Below are positions 36,274 through 45,116 of a stretch of DNA of 64,000 nucleotides, in pieces. The stretch is taken from positions 1,365,001 to 1,429,000 of the forward strand of contig NC_021237.1 in assembly GCF_000397205.1 (NCBI RefSeq), in the 5' to 3' direction. A program made the translations under genes and the position numbers. Every line of letters starts with the position of its first letter. The first letter of the stretch is position 1. Under the pieces are notes generated by a model. That model made no database searches and had not been told where the DNA came from. It saw only the letters and a list, made by a program, of their open reading frames with translations. The DNA is from Pseudomonas protegens CHA0. GTDB lineage: Bacteria > Pseudomonadota > Gammaproteobacteria > Pseudomonadales > Pseudomonadaceae.

Positions 36274-36384
36274 CCTGCGGTGATGAAGATGGCGGCGAAG
36301 CGGCTCGCCAGCGAGCTGCATTTTTCCGCCGAGGAAATCATGACCATGAGGTTTTCCGACATGGTCTGGTGGCTCACGGATTGA
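36271..36384 (+). CDS. E' extension, P2 GpE-family segment
   Basis: The +1 frame after the E stop encodes about 37 residues ending in AAKRLASELHFSAEEIMTMRFSDMVWWLTD-type sequence; key features are the helical LHFSAEE and the final MVWWLTD, which resemble the small P2 GpE family. With frameshifting the E-E' product would be about 138 residues. An ATG at 36283 could start it independently but lacks a ribosome site. Confidence 0.7.
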   Translation, partial: DPAVMKMAAKRLASELHFSAEEIMTMRFSDMVWWLTD

Positions 36385-36413
36385 GCCCGTCACCCAAGGA
36401 GCAGGAGAAGCAG

Positions 36414-38960
36414 ATGGCGAACAAGCTGGAATCAGGGCTGGTGGTGGTGGGTACCGCCCTCAGTTCGACGTGGGACGCCGCCTTCAAGACGGTGGAAGGC
36501 CGGATCAAGCAACTGGAGCAGCAGGGCAGCAAGGCCAGGGTACTGGAAAAGACCATTGGCCAGACCCTGCGCCTGCAGGATGAATGGAAAAAGGCCCATG
36601 ACACCGGTGCTGCTTCTGCCGCCGGGCTGTTGCGCCGGTTGGAACAGAGCCGTGATGGCCTGCGCCAGCAAGGTGTGCAGGTACATAAACTGCGTCAGGA
36701 ATATCAGGCGCTGGGTAAGGTGGCCCGGGGCTCCGCTCTGCAGGCCCGGGGGCACCAGCAGATCGACCAGGGCAAGGCCGACTTCAAGGCGGCGTATGGC
36801 TTGGCCAAGGACGGGGTCGGCAAGCTGGCCATTCCGGTCAAGATCAATGCCGACTATCAGGCGCTGATCCGTGACATCGCTATCAAGGCCGGTGTGGCCA
36901 ATCAACCTCAGGAAGCGCAGCTGAGCCGCAGCGTCGTTCAGACTTCACGGAATACGGGAATGGCCCGCAACGAGGTGGCGGCTCTGGTGGGGCAGATGAC
37001 TGCCAAGGGCATGTCGCTGGACAAGGCGCAAGGTTACGCGGGGCTTGCGGCCAGGTTCGCGGTGGGGCAGGGCGCGGGTATCGAAGATACGTCGAACCTG
37101 ATGCGGGCCCTTGAGCTGAAGGCCGGGATCAGCGACCCCAAGGTCATGGAGCAGGCCCTGGAGGCCATCGCCCTGCAGGGGCAGGCGGGCAACTTCGAGG
37201 CTGCCGACATGGCGCGCTTGCTCCCGGCGCTGCTCGAGAGCGCGAGCGGGGAGGGGCTCACCGGCATGGATGCGGTGAGCCAGCTGGGCTCGATGCTGCA
37301 AGTGCAGATGAACACCGCGGGCGGTGCTGATCAGGCCGCCGGTCAACTGCAGAACTGGATCGAGAAAATCGGTTCCAGTGAGGCGGTCAAGGCTTACGAA
37401 GATGCCGGCATTGATTATCAGGCGTCGCTGAACACCGGTATCCAGAAGGGTATGTCGAGCCTGGAGGCGAGCTTTGCCCTGGCCATGCGCTATGTCAGGG
37501 CCATCGACCCGGCCAAGGCCGCGAAGATGGCCGAGGCCCAGGCGCAGATCAGCAAGGAAACCGATCCGGCGAAGGCCAAGTCCATGCTCGAGGCTCTGGA
37601 AGAGTCCCTGCGTACCGGTGACCTGTTCACCGATATGCAGATCAAGGCGGCCTTGCTGGCTCACACCCAGGGCCGGCAGCAATACGAGCAACTGAAGAAG
37701 GACTCGTTGAGTGCTTCGGGGGTTATCGACAAGAACCTGGCCGAGCGTCGGCAAGCCTCCGCCCAGCTGTGGAAGGAAACCGCGCAGGCGGTCGACGGTG
37801 GCATGCTTGCCGTGGGGAAGGCCCTGCAACCGGCCACGGATCTGGTGGCCCAAAGCATCACGCTGGTGGTCGGCAAGCTGACCGAACTGGCGGAGAAGGC
37901 ACCCTCATTGGTACTGGGGGTGACTGCCCTGGGCGCCACTTATGTCGCGGTGAAAAAGCTGATGGCTGTCTACACCATTGGCAAGGGCCTGCTGAATGTC
38001 GCTCGAGGTTCACTGCAGGTTGGCCGCAAAATGGCGAAGCGCTCCTCTGGTGGCACTGCGAGCGGTATCGACTGTTGTGCGCCCATGCTCGATTGCGGCC
38101 CGGACAAAAAACGCCGCAAGGGCCGTGGCGGGCGCAAGACGCCCAGGCGCGAGCCTCGTTCGAGGGGCATGGGCAGCAAAGGCTTCAAGAGCCCTTTGAC
38201 GCCCAGCGGCCTGGAGAGAGTGGCCAGAGGGGCTGCCACCTCTGGTGCCGTAATGAAAGGCGCCGGTTCCCTGGCCAAGGGAGTCGCGCCCTTGCTCAAG
38301 GGCGGTGCGATCCTTTCGGTGCTCGGTGCAGGCTTCCAGGTGGCGGACACTTACCTGAATGCCCAGACCCAGGATGAAAAAGCCGAAGGCTACGGCGAGG
38401 CGGCGGGCAATCTTGCTGGCGCCGCCGCGGGTGCAGCAGCAGGGGCGGCCATTGGCTCCGTGGTGCCGGTGATCGGCACGGTGATTGGCGGGCTGGTGGG
38501 CGGCGCCCTGGGTGCCTGGGGCGGTTCGGCCGCCGGTGGCGCCTTGGGTAAAAAGCTGTTCGGCTCCGACGAGTCGCTCAAGCACTTGCCTGCAGCCGGC
38601 CCGCTGATGATGCGCAACGCTGGACAGAACATCCCGCCGGTCATGGGCGATATCGCCAAATCCTTCCAGAAAGGCCAGACGCCCCCGCTGATGGGGCAGG
38701 CGGCGCGCTCGATGCTCAGCCCATCGTCGTCTGCTGCGGCGCCGGCCACGATCACCGCGCCGGAGTCGCTCAAACCCCAGGTACCTCCAGTCATCGAGCA
38801 GCAGTTCAGCTTCGCGCCCTACTTGTCGATCTCGGTCCAGGGTGATGTGCGCGACCCCGCGCAACTGGCCCGGGAACTGGAACCCCACCTGCGCTGGCAG
38901 TTCGACGAGTTCAGCCGCCAGGCTGCCGCTCGCCAGCTGTTCGACGCCGCACACGTTTAA
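36414..38960 (+). CDS. Tailocin 1 tape measure protein, P2 gpT-like
   Basis: Sets tail length and fills the tube. From the ATG at 36414 (after GGAGCAGGAG) the protein has 848 residues. The N-terminal third is coiled coil (KTVEGRIKQLEQQGSKARVLEKT), followed by the conserved tape measure core (about 150-300, GMARNEVAALVGQMTAKGMS) and a hydrophobic, glycine-zipper-like stretch (about 660-720, AGAAAGAAAGAAIGSVVPVIG) that could span membrane. At about 555-590 there is a strongly basic insert with two cysteines (CCAPMLDCGPDKKRRKGRGG) and no similarity to the surrounding sequence. Confidence 0.93.
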   Translation: MANKLESGLVVVGTALSSTWDAAFKTVEGRIKQLEQQGSKARVLEKTIGQTLRLQDEWKKAHDTGAASAAGLLRRLEQSRDGLRQQGVQVHKLRQEYQALGKVARGSALQARGHQQIDQGKADFKAAYGLAKDGVGKLAIPVKINADYQALIRDIAIKAGVANQPQEAQLSRSVVQTSRNTGMARNEVAALVGQMTAKGMSLDKAQGYAGLAARFAVGQGAGIEDTSNLMRALELKAGISDPKVMEQALEAIALQGQAGNFEAADMARLLPALLESASGEGLTGMDAVSQLGSMLQVQMNTAGGADQAAGQLQNWIEKIGSSEAVKAYEDAGIDYQASLNTGIQKGMSSLEASFALAMRYVRAIDPAKAAKMAEAQAQISKETDPAKAKSMLEALEESLRTGDLFTDMQIKAALLAHTQGRQQYEQLKKDSLSASGVIDKNLAERRQASAQLWKETAQAVDGGMLAVGKALQPATDLVAQSITLVVGKLTELAEKAPSLVLGVTALGATYVAVKKLMAVYTIGKGLLNVARGSLQVGRKMAKRSSGGTASGIDCCAPMLDCGPDKKRRKGRGGRKTPRREPRSRGMGSKGFKSPLTPSGLERVARGAATSGAVMKGAGSLAKGVAPLLKGGAILSVLGAGFQVADTYLNAQTQDEKAEGYGEAAGNLAGAAAGAAAGAAIGSVVPVIGTVIGGLVGGALGAWGGSAAGGALGKKLFGSDESLKHLPAAGPLMMRNAGQNIPPVMGDIAKSFQKGQTPPLMGQAARSMLSPSSSAAAPATITAPESLKPQVPPVIEQQFSFAPYLSISVQGDVRDPAQLARELEPHLRWQFDEFSRQAAARQLFDAAHV

Positions 38961-38969
38961 GGAGATCGC

Positions 38970-39815
38970 ATGGCTTACATGGAACAGCTGCAATCGGGGC
39001 TGGGTTCCCTGGTGGCGGCAGCGGAAGCGGGGCGGCGCAGTGCTGATGAAATGCTCGGGCCCATGAACGGCGCCATCAGCGACATCAGCGGCGCCGCCCT
39101 GGAGCTTGAAAGCCTGCCCGTTGTCGGGCCGGCGCTGGGCGCCAAACTGCAACGCACGATGCGCAGTATCGGTGCGGCGCAGTCGGTGGTGGGGGAAGTC
39201 GCGGCCAAGTACAGCCAGGCAGTGACCGTCGCCGGGCAGATGCAGCAGCGTCTTGGCGCCCTGCAGGAACAGGTGGCCAAGGCCGGCGCGGCAATCAATC
39301 GGATCGGCGGGCAGATCAGTCCTTCCCTGGGCAACATCTTCCCGACCGCCGCATTTGCCGAACAGACCACTCCGGCGGCCGAGGCGGTGAAGCCCTTCGC
39401 GCACCTGTTGATCCTGCAACCGCTCGGGGCGGGCGCCCAGCCTTACTACTTCAACGTCGATACCGCAGCCTTCGAGGCGCTGCGCCGGCAGAGCGGATTC
39501 CGCTGGGCCGGTCAGGAGCGCTTGAGCCGCAGTGTCGCCCAGCAGGCGGTGGGCCAGGGTGAAGAGCGGATCTCTCTCAAAGGCACGGTGTTTCCGGGGT
39601 TCAAGGGCGGCCTGGGGCAGTTGCAGACCTTGCGCAGCATCGGGCGGCGCTTGCAGCCGCTGAGCCTGACCACCGGCTACGGCGAAGTGTTGGGCACCTG
39701 GTGCCTGACCAGCATCGAGGAAGATCAGAGCCACCTGCTGGCCGGCGGTATCCCGCGCAAACAAGGTTTTTCATTGGAGTTCGTAAGCTATGGCGACGAC
39801 TTGCAGAACGTCTGA
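38970..39815 (+). CDS. Tailocin 1 tail protein, P2 gpU-like with N-terminal extension
   Basis: A 281-residue protein. The C-terminal half (about 140-281: LLILQPLGAGAQPYYFNVDTA, WAGQERLSR, GEVLGTWCLTSIEED) is the P2 gpU domain. The first about 135 residues are an Ala/Gly-rich helical segment similar in style to tape measure C-termini. P2 gpU has only the C-terminal part, while the R-pyocin homologue is also long. It overlaps the X gene by 26 bp. Confidence 0.87.
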   Translation: MAYMEQLQSGLGSLVAAAEAGRRSADEMLGPMNGAISDISGAALELESLPVVGPALGAKLQRTMRSIGAAQSVVGEVAAKYSQAVTVAGQMQQRLGALQEQVAKAGAAINRIGGQISPSLGNIFPTAAFAEQTTPAAEAVKPFAHLLILQPLGAGAQPYYFNVDTAAFEALRRQSGFRWAGQERLSRSVAQQAVGQGEERISLKGTVFPGFKGGLGQLQTLRSIGRRLQPLSLTTGYGEVLGTWCLTSIEEDQSHLLAGGIPRKQGFSLEFVSYGDDLQNV

Positions 39816-39996
39816 CGGGGATCTGCTCGATACCTTGTGTTACCAGTATTACGGCCACCTCAACGGCTGTGTCGAGGCGGTGCTGGACGCCAACCAGGGG
39901 TTGGCCGACGAGGTACAGCCGTTTCGCGCCGGGCTGCTGATCCGGCTGCCGGAGCTGCCGGCCCGGGCCGAGGCCAGGGTCCAGCTATGGGATTGA
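39790..39996 (+). CDS. Tailocin 1 tail protein X
   Basis: A 68-residue LysM-like tail protein with the family pattern GDLLDTLCYQYYGH ... VLDANQGLADE ... RLPELP. P2 gpX-type proteins bind peptidoglycan or the baseplate hub. It starts inside the U-like gene. A strong terminator-like hairpin follows at 40013. Confidence 0.9.
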   Translation: MATTCRTSDGDLLDTLCYQYYGHLNGCVEAVLDANQGLADEVQPFRAGLLIRLPELPARAEARVQLWD

Positions 39997-40012
39997 GCCC
40001 CAACCCCTTTAC

Positions 40013-40043
40013 CCAACCCCGTCGAGCACGGGGTTGGCTTTTT
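40013..40043 (+). terminator. Intrinsic terminator between X and D
   Basis: A perfect 10-bp stem CCAACCCCGT/ACGGGGTTGG with loop CGAGC followed by CTTTTTC. It sits between two genes that must be co-expressed, and the D ribosome site (GGAG) begins right after the T run. Confidence 0.8.
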
Positions 40044-40057
40044 CTGGAGTACGGTAC

Positions 40058-41101
40058 ATGACCCCAGCGTTTCGCATCGTCGCCGATGGCCGGGACATCA
40101 CCGCGCAGATCAACGACCGCTTGCTGAGCCTGCGCACCACGGACAAGCCCGGCCTGGAGTCGGATGAATTCGAGCTGCGCATCGATGACCGCGACGGCGC
40201 CGTGGCGCTGCCCCGGCGCGGCGCGAGCATTGAAGTGTTCCTCGGTTACGCCGGCCAGGAGCTGACTCGCCTGGGGCGCTACACCGTGGACGAAGTGGTG
40301 GTGAACGGGCCGCCCGATACGCTCGAGATCCGTGGCAAGGCCAGCGACATGCGCGGCAGTGGCAAGACCACCCGCAGCGGCAGTTGGGAGAACGTTGCGC
40401 TGCAGCTCATCGTCCGTGACCTGGCGGCGCGCAATGGATGGCAGCCGGTCTGCCCGCTCGTCATCAAGGTGCCGCGCATCGATCAGCTCAACGAGTCGGA
40501 TTTCAACTTCATCACCCGCCTGGCCCGGCAATACGACTGCACCGCCAAGGTGGCCGAAGGCAAGCTGCTGGTGTTGCCCCGCCAGGCCGGGCAGAGCGCC
40601 AGCGGCAAGGCCCTGGGGGTTGTCACCCTCGGGCGTGGCGATGTCAGCCGCTACCAGTTCCGCCTGAGTGACGGCAGCACCCACAAGGCAGTGCAGACCC
40701 GGCACCAGGACCCGAGGAGCGGAAAGTTGCGGGTCATCGACCTGGGTAACGATGGTTCGCCGGATGATTCGCCCGCCGTGCACACCGACCGCCACCTCTA
40801 CCCGAACCAGTCTGCCGCCGAGCAGGCCGCCAAGGCGCGCCTGGCGGCCTTCAACCGCAGCACCGCCAGCCTGCGCCTGGATCTTGCGGGGCGCACCGAT
40901 CTGTTCGCCGAGCGAATGATCATTGCCCAGGGCTTCAAGGCCGGGCTCGACGGTGACTATCTGGTGGACTCGGTCGAGCAGTTGTTCACCCAGGCCGGAT
41001 GGACGACCACGGTCCAGTGCAACGGCGGCAAGCAAGGCAAGGCGAAGGCCAAGGGCAAGCCGCCCCAGGCCCGCAAACCCCTCAGGATCGAGCAGCTTTG
41101 A
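40058..41101 (+). CDS. Tailocin 1 baseplate hub, P2 gpD-like
   Basis: A 347-residue late control D protein, the hub that joins tube and spike. The N-terminus MTPAFRIVADGRDITAQINDRL and the middle RSGSWENVALQLIVRDLAARNGW and QLNESDFNFITRLARQYDC are family motifs. The Lys-rich C-terminus (KQGKAKAKGKPPQARK) is unusual. The ATG at 40058 is preceded by GGAG. This completes the P2-type gene set. Confidence 0.93.
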   Translation: MTPAFRIVADGRDITAQINDRLLSLRTTDKPGLESDEFELRIDDRDGAVALPRRGASIEVFLGYAGQELTRLGRYTVDEVVVNGPPDTLEIRGKASDMRGSGKTTRSGSWENVALQLIVRDLAARNGWQPVCPLVIKVPRIDQLNESDFNFITRLARQYDCTAKVAEGKLLVLPRQAGQSASGKALGVVTLGRGDVSRYQFRLSDGSTHKAVQTRHQDPRSGKLRVIDLGNDGSPDDSPAVHTDRHLYPNQSAAEQAAKARLAAFNRSTASLRLDLAGRTDLFAERMIIAQGFKAGLDGDYLVDSVEQLFTQAGWTTTVQCNGGKQGKAKAKGKPPQARKPLRIEQL

Positions 41102-41151
41102 GCCTTGATCCCATTCCCCACTGACGGGGCAATCCGCCCACAGGAGTATTC

Positions 41152-42288
41152 ATGAAACCAGGCATCACCCTGGCGATCCGGGATTTTCTCCGGACCTTGA
41201 TCGTCGGCTGCAGCTTGCTGCTGGCCACTGCCACCCATGCGGCACCCTTTGTCCTGGCCTATACCGACGGCCAGGTCGAAGCGTCCTACAGCAATCTGCA
41301 GGCGTTCCACCGCAACCTGTCCGCCGTCGGCCTGGGCAGCACCTACGGCCTGACCGTCACCGGCAAGCTGCATCAGGACGGCATGAACGAAACCACGCAG
41401 AACATCATTCGTTTTGCCAAGAACCAATCCCTGGCGCTGTATCCGACTGTTTCCGACTACAACGAAGACATTGGCGCTTTCGACCCGGCTATTTCCCACT
41501 CCATCCTCAACGACCGGGCCTTGAGCGCCGGCACCGTCAAGCAGTTGGTCAAGCTGGCCAAAGAGGGCGGATTCGCCGGCATCAACCTGGACTTCGAGAA
41601 GGTCGAACCCAGGAACCGCGCGGCGTTTTGCGCCTTCGTCAAAACCCTGGGCAACGCCCTGCATGCCGGCAACAAGAAGCTGATCATCAGCATCCCGCCC
41701 AAGTTCAGCGACACCGAGCCTGAGTATCTGCAGGGCTACGACTACAAGGCCCTGGGCGCGGCGGTGGACTACTTTCAGGTGATGACCTACGACCAGGTCG
41801 GGCCGGGCTGGAGCAGCGGCGGCTTTCACAATGAAGCCTGGCCCGGCCCCGAATCGGGCTTCGACTGGCAGCAGGCGCTGCTCAGTTACGCCGTTTCCCG
41901 AGTCCCGGCGAGCAAGGTTCTGGCAGGGCTGCCCGCATACGGCCAGGACTACAGCATCGGCAACCGGGTGCACTGGTCGGCCTATCAGGAAATCATTGCC
42001 GAGCACCGGGCAGCCACTCACCGGGATGCCGCTTCTGCGACGCCTTATGCCTCCTGGGGCCCGGTCAAGAGCTTCGCCGATGGCGTGGAATGGACCCCGG
42101 AACGAGCGCAACCCGTGCTCTGGTACGACGATGCCGCCAGCATCAAGACCAAGACCGCCCTGGTCGCCAAGCTGGGCCTGGCCGGCACCAGCGTCTGGGC
42201 CATGGGCTATGAAAATGCCGAGTTCTGGGCCGCACTGCAGTCAGGGCTCAAGGCCAGCAATGAGCTCTTGCCGACCGGGCGGGAGTGA
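41152..42288 (+). CDS. Secreted GH18-like glycosidase
   Basis: A 378-residue protein with a clear Sec signal peptide (hydrophobic LIVGCSLLLATATHA, cleavage near residue 30) and a TIM-barrel GH18 domain. The catalytic motif GINLDFE supplies Asp147 and the acid Glu149; the Asn at 145 is a common variant in SleL/YaaH-type enzymes acting on peptidoglycan. YFQVMTYDQ and WAMGYENAEFW are other GH18 features. It lies between the tailocins, where R-pyocin clusters carry a lysis gene. It could be a periplasm-directed lysin or act on chitin or GlcNAc polymers; substrate is not certain. Confidence 0.85.
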   Translation: MKPGITLAIRDFLRTLIVGCSLLLATATHAAPFVLAYTDGQVEASYSNLQAFHRNLSAVGLGSTYGLTVTGKLHQDGMNETTQNIIRFAKNQSLALYPTVSDYNEDIGAFDPAISHSILNDRALSAGTVKQLVKLAKEGGFAGINLDFEKVEPRNRAAFCAFVKTLGNALHAGNKKLIISIPPKFSDTEPEYLQGYDYKALGAAVDYFQVMTYDQVGPGWSSGGFHNEAWPGPESGFDWQQALLSYAVSRVPASKVLAGLPAYGQDYSIGNRVHWSAYQEIIAEHRAATHRDAASATPYASWGPVKSFADGVEWTPERAQPVLWYDDAASIKTKTALVAKLGLAGTSVWAMGYENAEFWAALQSGLKASNELLPTGRE

Positions 42289-42366
42289 CTGGCCGGATGG
42301 GCTCTGGAGCTGGCTGCCACAGATTCTGCAGTACGCCTGGGGCAGTGATTCCAGGGCGCTTTTGCG

Positions 42367-42389
42367 AAACCCGTCTCGACGGGTTTTTT
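42367..42389 (+). terminator. Intrinsic terminator between the two tailocins
   Basis: AAACCCGT/ACGGGTTT around the tetraloop CTCG, with six Ts. It separates the GH18 gene from the first gene of tailocin 2, and I see no promoter between it and that gene. Confidence 0.85.
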
Positions 42390-42445
42390 CATGCCCGGCA
42401 GAAACAAGCCTCACCGCAGCCTCATCCCGTTCCAGGAGCCTTGTC

Positions 42446-43027
42446 ATGAAACTCTCGGCTGTTCTCGATCAGCTACAAGCACAGTGCCCGAGCTTTACCG
42501 GGCGCATCATTGTCGGCACCCATGCCGATTCTGCTTCAGGCGTTGGTGCGCCAATGCCAGCCGCCTATTTGGCGCCCAGCAACGATCTGGCCAGTGCCAG
42601 CGCCGGGCAGAACATCATTCGCCAGACTATCCGCGACCGCTTCGACGTGGTCCTGGCGCTTGGCGCCGCCGAGCCTGCAAAAGCGCTGAATCCGCTGCAC
42701 GACCTGCGCGCCGAAGTCTGGCGCGCCCTGGTCGGCTTCAAGCCCGGCGCCGAGTACAACCCGATCCAGTACGACGGCGGCGAGCTGGTGTCGCTCGACG
42801 CCTCTGGCTTGCTCTACCGCCTGCGCTTTTTCGCCGAGTTCCAACTCGGTCGCAACCTGCCCAGCCAGCCGGCGGAAACCTGGCATGAGCGTGAACTCGA
42901 CGGCTTGCCGTCCTTGACCGGGGTCACGGTGCGGGTCGATGCCATCGATCCGGCGGACCCCAATCTGCAACGCCCAGGGCCCGACGGGCGCCTGGAGCTG
43001 ACTTTTTCAGGAGAGCTGAAGCAATGA
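42446..43027 (+). CDS. Tailocin 2 Mu gp37-like tail terminator-type protein
   Basis: A 193-residue protein from the ATG at 42446 (ribosome site AGGAG). Segments such as FTGRIIVGTHADSAS and LHDLRAEVWRALVG match the pattern of the protein encoded before gp38 and sheath in Mu-like tail operons. It overlaps the next small gene by four bases. The function as tail terminator is inferred from position. Confidence 0.7.
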   Translation: MKLSAVLDQLQAQCPSFTGRIIVGTHADSASGVGAPMPAAYLAPSNDLASASAGQNIIRQTIRDRFDVVLALGAAEPAKALNPLHDLRAEVWRALVGFKPGAEYNPIQYDGGELVSLDASGLLYRLRFFAEFQLGRNLPSQPAETWHERELDGLPSLTGVTVRVDAIDPADPNLQRPGPDGRLELTFSGELKQ

Positions 43028-43206
43028 GCAAACGCATCACCGTGCTGCCGGTCGCCGGCCGCGCCGTACCGGACCCGGAAGCGGGCGATCTGCTGCCCGC
43101 TTCCGGCCGTGAAGTGTCGGACAGCGCCTGGTGGCGCCGGCGTCTGGCCGATGGCGATATCACTAGCAAAGCCGTGAAAGCGGCGAAATCTCAAGGAGCC
43201 AAATAA
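43024..43206 (+). CDS. Tailocin 2 DUF2635-type small protein (Mu gp38-like)
   Basis: A 60-residue protein with the DUF2635 pattern: VLPVAGRAVPDPEAGDLLPASGREV, then WWRRRLADGD. This small gene is characteristically located just before the Mu-type sheath gene. It overlaps both neighbours by one to four bases. Biochemical role unknown. Confidence 0.85.
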   Translation: MSKRITVLPVAGRAVPDPEAGDLLPASGREVSDSAWWRRRLADGDITSKAVKAAKSQGAK

Positions 43207-44702
43207 TGGCGATCGGTTTCAGCAATATCCCGGCGGACATCCGTGTGCCGCTGTTCTACGCCGAGATGGACAATTCGGCGGCCAATAGCGCGTCCTCGGC
43301 CATGCGTCGTCTGATCGTCGCCCAGGTCAACGACAACCAGGCTGGCGACGATCTCGGCAAACTGGTGCTGGTGTCCAGCGTGGCCCTGGCCAGGAGCATT
43401 GGCGGCCAGGGCTCGATGCTCGCTTCGATGTACGAAACCTGGCGCAAGACCGACCCGGTGGGCGAGATCTGGTGCCTGCCGCTGCACAGCACTGAAGGCA
43501 GTGTGGCCAAGGCTGAGGTGAAGATCACCGGTGCCGCCAGCGAAAGCGGCCTGCTCAATCTTTACGTCGGTGGCGTGCGGGTGCAGGCATCCATCGTCAG
43601 CGGCGCCACTGCCGCTCAGGCGGCCAGCGCCCTGGCGTTGAAGGTCAATGCGGCGGTGGATCTGCCGGTGACCGCGGCAGCCGTCGACGGCACTGTGACC
43701 CTGAGCGCCAAGTGGACCGGCGACAGCGGCAACGACATCAGTCTGCAACTCAACCGTCTGGGCAAGAGCAATGGCGAACAGACCCCGGCGGGCCTGACCC
43801 TGGTGCTGGGCAAGATGGCCGGTGGCACCGGTGTGCCGGATCAGGTGGCTGCGCTGGCGGCCCTGGGCGACGAGCCTTTCGAGTTCATCTGCATGCCCTG
43901 GACCGATACGGCCAGCCTCAACACCTGGCAAGCCGTCATGGATGACAGCACCGGTCGCTGGTCCTGGACCAAGCAGTTGTTCGGTCACGTCTACAGCGCC
44001 AAGCGCGGCACCGTCGGTACCCTGGTGGCGGCCGGCCAGGCACGCAACGACCAGCACATCACCATCCACGCCCTGGAAACCGGCGTGCCGCAACCGGTGT
44101 GGGTCCAGGCCGCCGCCCTGGCGGCGCGGACTTCGGTGTTCATCTCCGCCGATGCCAGCCGCCCGACCCAGAGCGGCAGCCTGCCGGGCGTCGACCCGGC
44201 GCCGGCCAGCGAGCGCTTCACCCTCACCGAGCGCCAGTCGCTGCTGAGCTACGGCATCGCCACCGCCTACTACGAAGGCGGCTACATGCGCATTCAGCGG
44301 GCGATCACCACCTACCAGAAGAACGCCTACGGCCAGGCCGACAACTCCTACCTGGACAGCGAAACCATGCACCAGTCGGCGTTCATCGTGCGCCGCCTGC
44401 AAAGCGTGATCACCAGCAAATACGGGCGCCACAAGCTGGCTGCCGACGGCACTCGTTTCGGCGCCGGCCAGCCGATCGTCACCCCGAGCACCATTCGCGG
44501 TGAGCTGATTGCCCAGTACGCCAAGCTGGAGCTGGAGGGCCATGTGGAGAACGCCGAGCTGTTCGCCGAGCACCTGATCGTCGAACGCGATGTGCAGGAC
44601 CCGAGCCGGGTCAACGTGCTGTTCCCGCCGGACTACATCAACGGCCTGCGGGTGTTCGCGCTGCTCAACCAATTCCGCCTGCAGTACGACGCGGCGGCCT
44701 GA
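43206..44702 (+). CDS. Tailocin 2 contractile sheath, Mu gpL-like
   Basis: The 498-residue sheath protein of the second particle. FSNIPADIRVPLFYAEMDNS at the N-terminus and the C-terminal RRLQSVITSKYGRHKLAADGTRF region are typical of Mu gpL. An extra surface domain (about 90-190, GLLNLYVGGVRVQASIVSGAT) explains its greater length compared with the tailocin 1 sheath. Strong codon bias suggests high expression. Confidence 0.95.
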   Translation: MAIGFSNIPADIRVPLFYAEMDNSAANSASSAMRRLIVAQVNDNQAGDDLGKLVLVSSVALARSIGGQGSMLASMYETWRKTDPVGEIWCLPLHSTEGSVAKAEVKITGAASESGLLNLYVGGVRVQASIVSGATAAQAASALALKVNAAVDLPVTAAAVDGTVTLSAKWTGDSGNDISLQLNRLGKSNGEQTPAGLTLVLGKMAGGTGVPDQVAALAALGDEPFEFICMPWTDTASLNTWQAVMDDSTGRWSWTKQLFGHVYSAKRGTVGTLVAAGQARNDQHITIHALETGVPQPVWVQAAALAARTSVFISADASRPTQSGSLPGVDPAPASERFTLTERQSLLSYGIATAYYEGGYMRIQRAITTYQKNAYGQADNSYLDSETMHQSAFIVRRLQSVITSKYGRHKLAADGTRFGAGQPIVTPSTIRGELIAQYAKLELEGHVENAELFAEHLIVERDVQDPSRVNVLFPPDYINGLRVFALLNQFRLQYDAAA

Positions 44703-44729
44703 GCCGGACCTGCATCGCTGCGCTTTTTC

Positions 44730-44756
44730 AGCCCGCCTTGAGCGGGCTTATTTTTT
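44730..44756 (+). terminator. Intrinsic terminator between sheath 2 and tube 2
   Basis: AGCCCGC/GCGGGCT around CTTGA followed by TATTTTTT, and then the GGGAGA ribosome site of the tube gene. It may lower tube transcripts relative to sheath. Confidence 0.78.
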
Positions 44757-44768
44757 GGGAGAAACAAC

Positions 44769-45116
44769 ATGGGTCAACTGATCGCGGGCACCTGCTACGT
44801 CAAAGTGGACGGCGCTCAACTGACCATCAGCGGCGGCTGCGAAGCACCACTGATGGCCGTCAAGCGAGAAACCGTGGTTCCGGGCTTCTACAAGGAAACC
44901 GACCTCACACCGTCGTTCAAAGTCACCGCGCTGCACACCCCGGACTTTCCGCTCAAGCAACTGATCGAAGGCGTCGACATGACCGTCACCTGCGAGTTCG
45001 CCAACGGCAAGGTCTACGTACTGGCCGGTGCCTACCTGGTGGACGAGCCTATTGCCAAGGGCGACGACGCCAGCATCGAGCTGAACTTCGAAGGGCAGAA
45101 GGGGACCTGGCAATGA
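44769..45116 (+). CDS. Tailocin 2 tail tube, Mu gpM-like
   Basis: A 115-residue tube protein: MGQLIAGTCYVKVDGAQL, then GFYKETDLTPSFKVTALHTPDFPL, matches Mu-type tube proteins. It overlaps the chaperone gene by four bases. Confidence 0.92.
   Translation: MGQLIAGTCYVKVDGAQLTISGGCEAPLMAVKRETVVPGFYKETDLTPSFKVTALHTPDFPLKQLIEGVDMTVTCEFANGKVYVLAGAYLVDEPIAKGDDASIELNFEGQKGTWQ

Noticed and set aside
34263..36377. A 704-codon antisense frame over sheath, tube and E
   Set aside because: Mirror of highly biased structural genes; spans three real genes with clear homologues.
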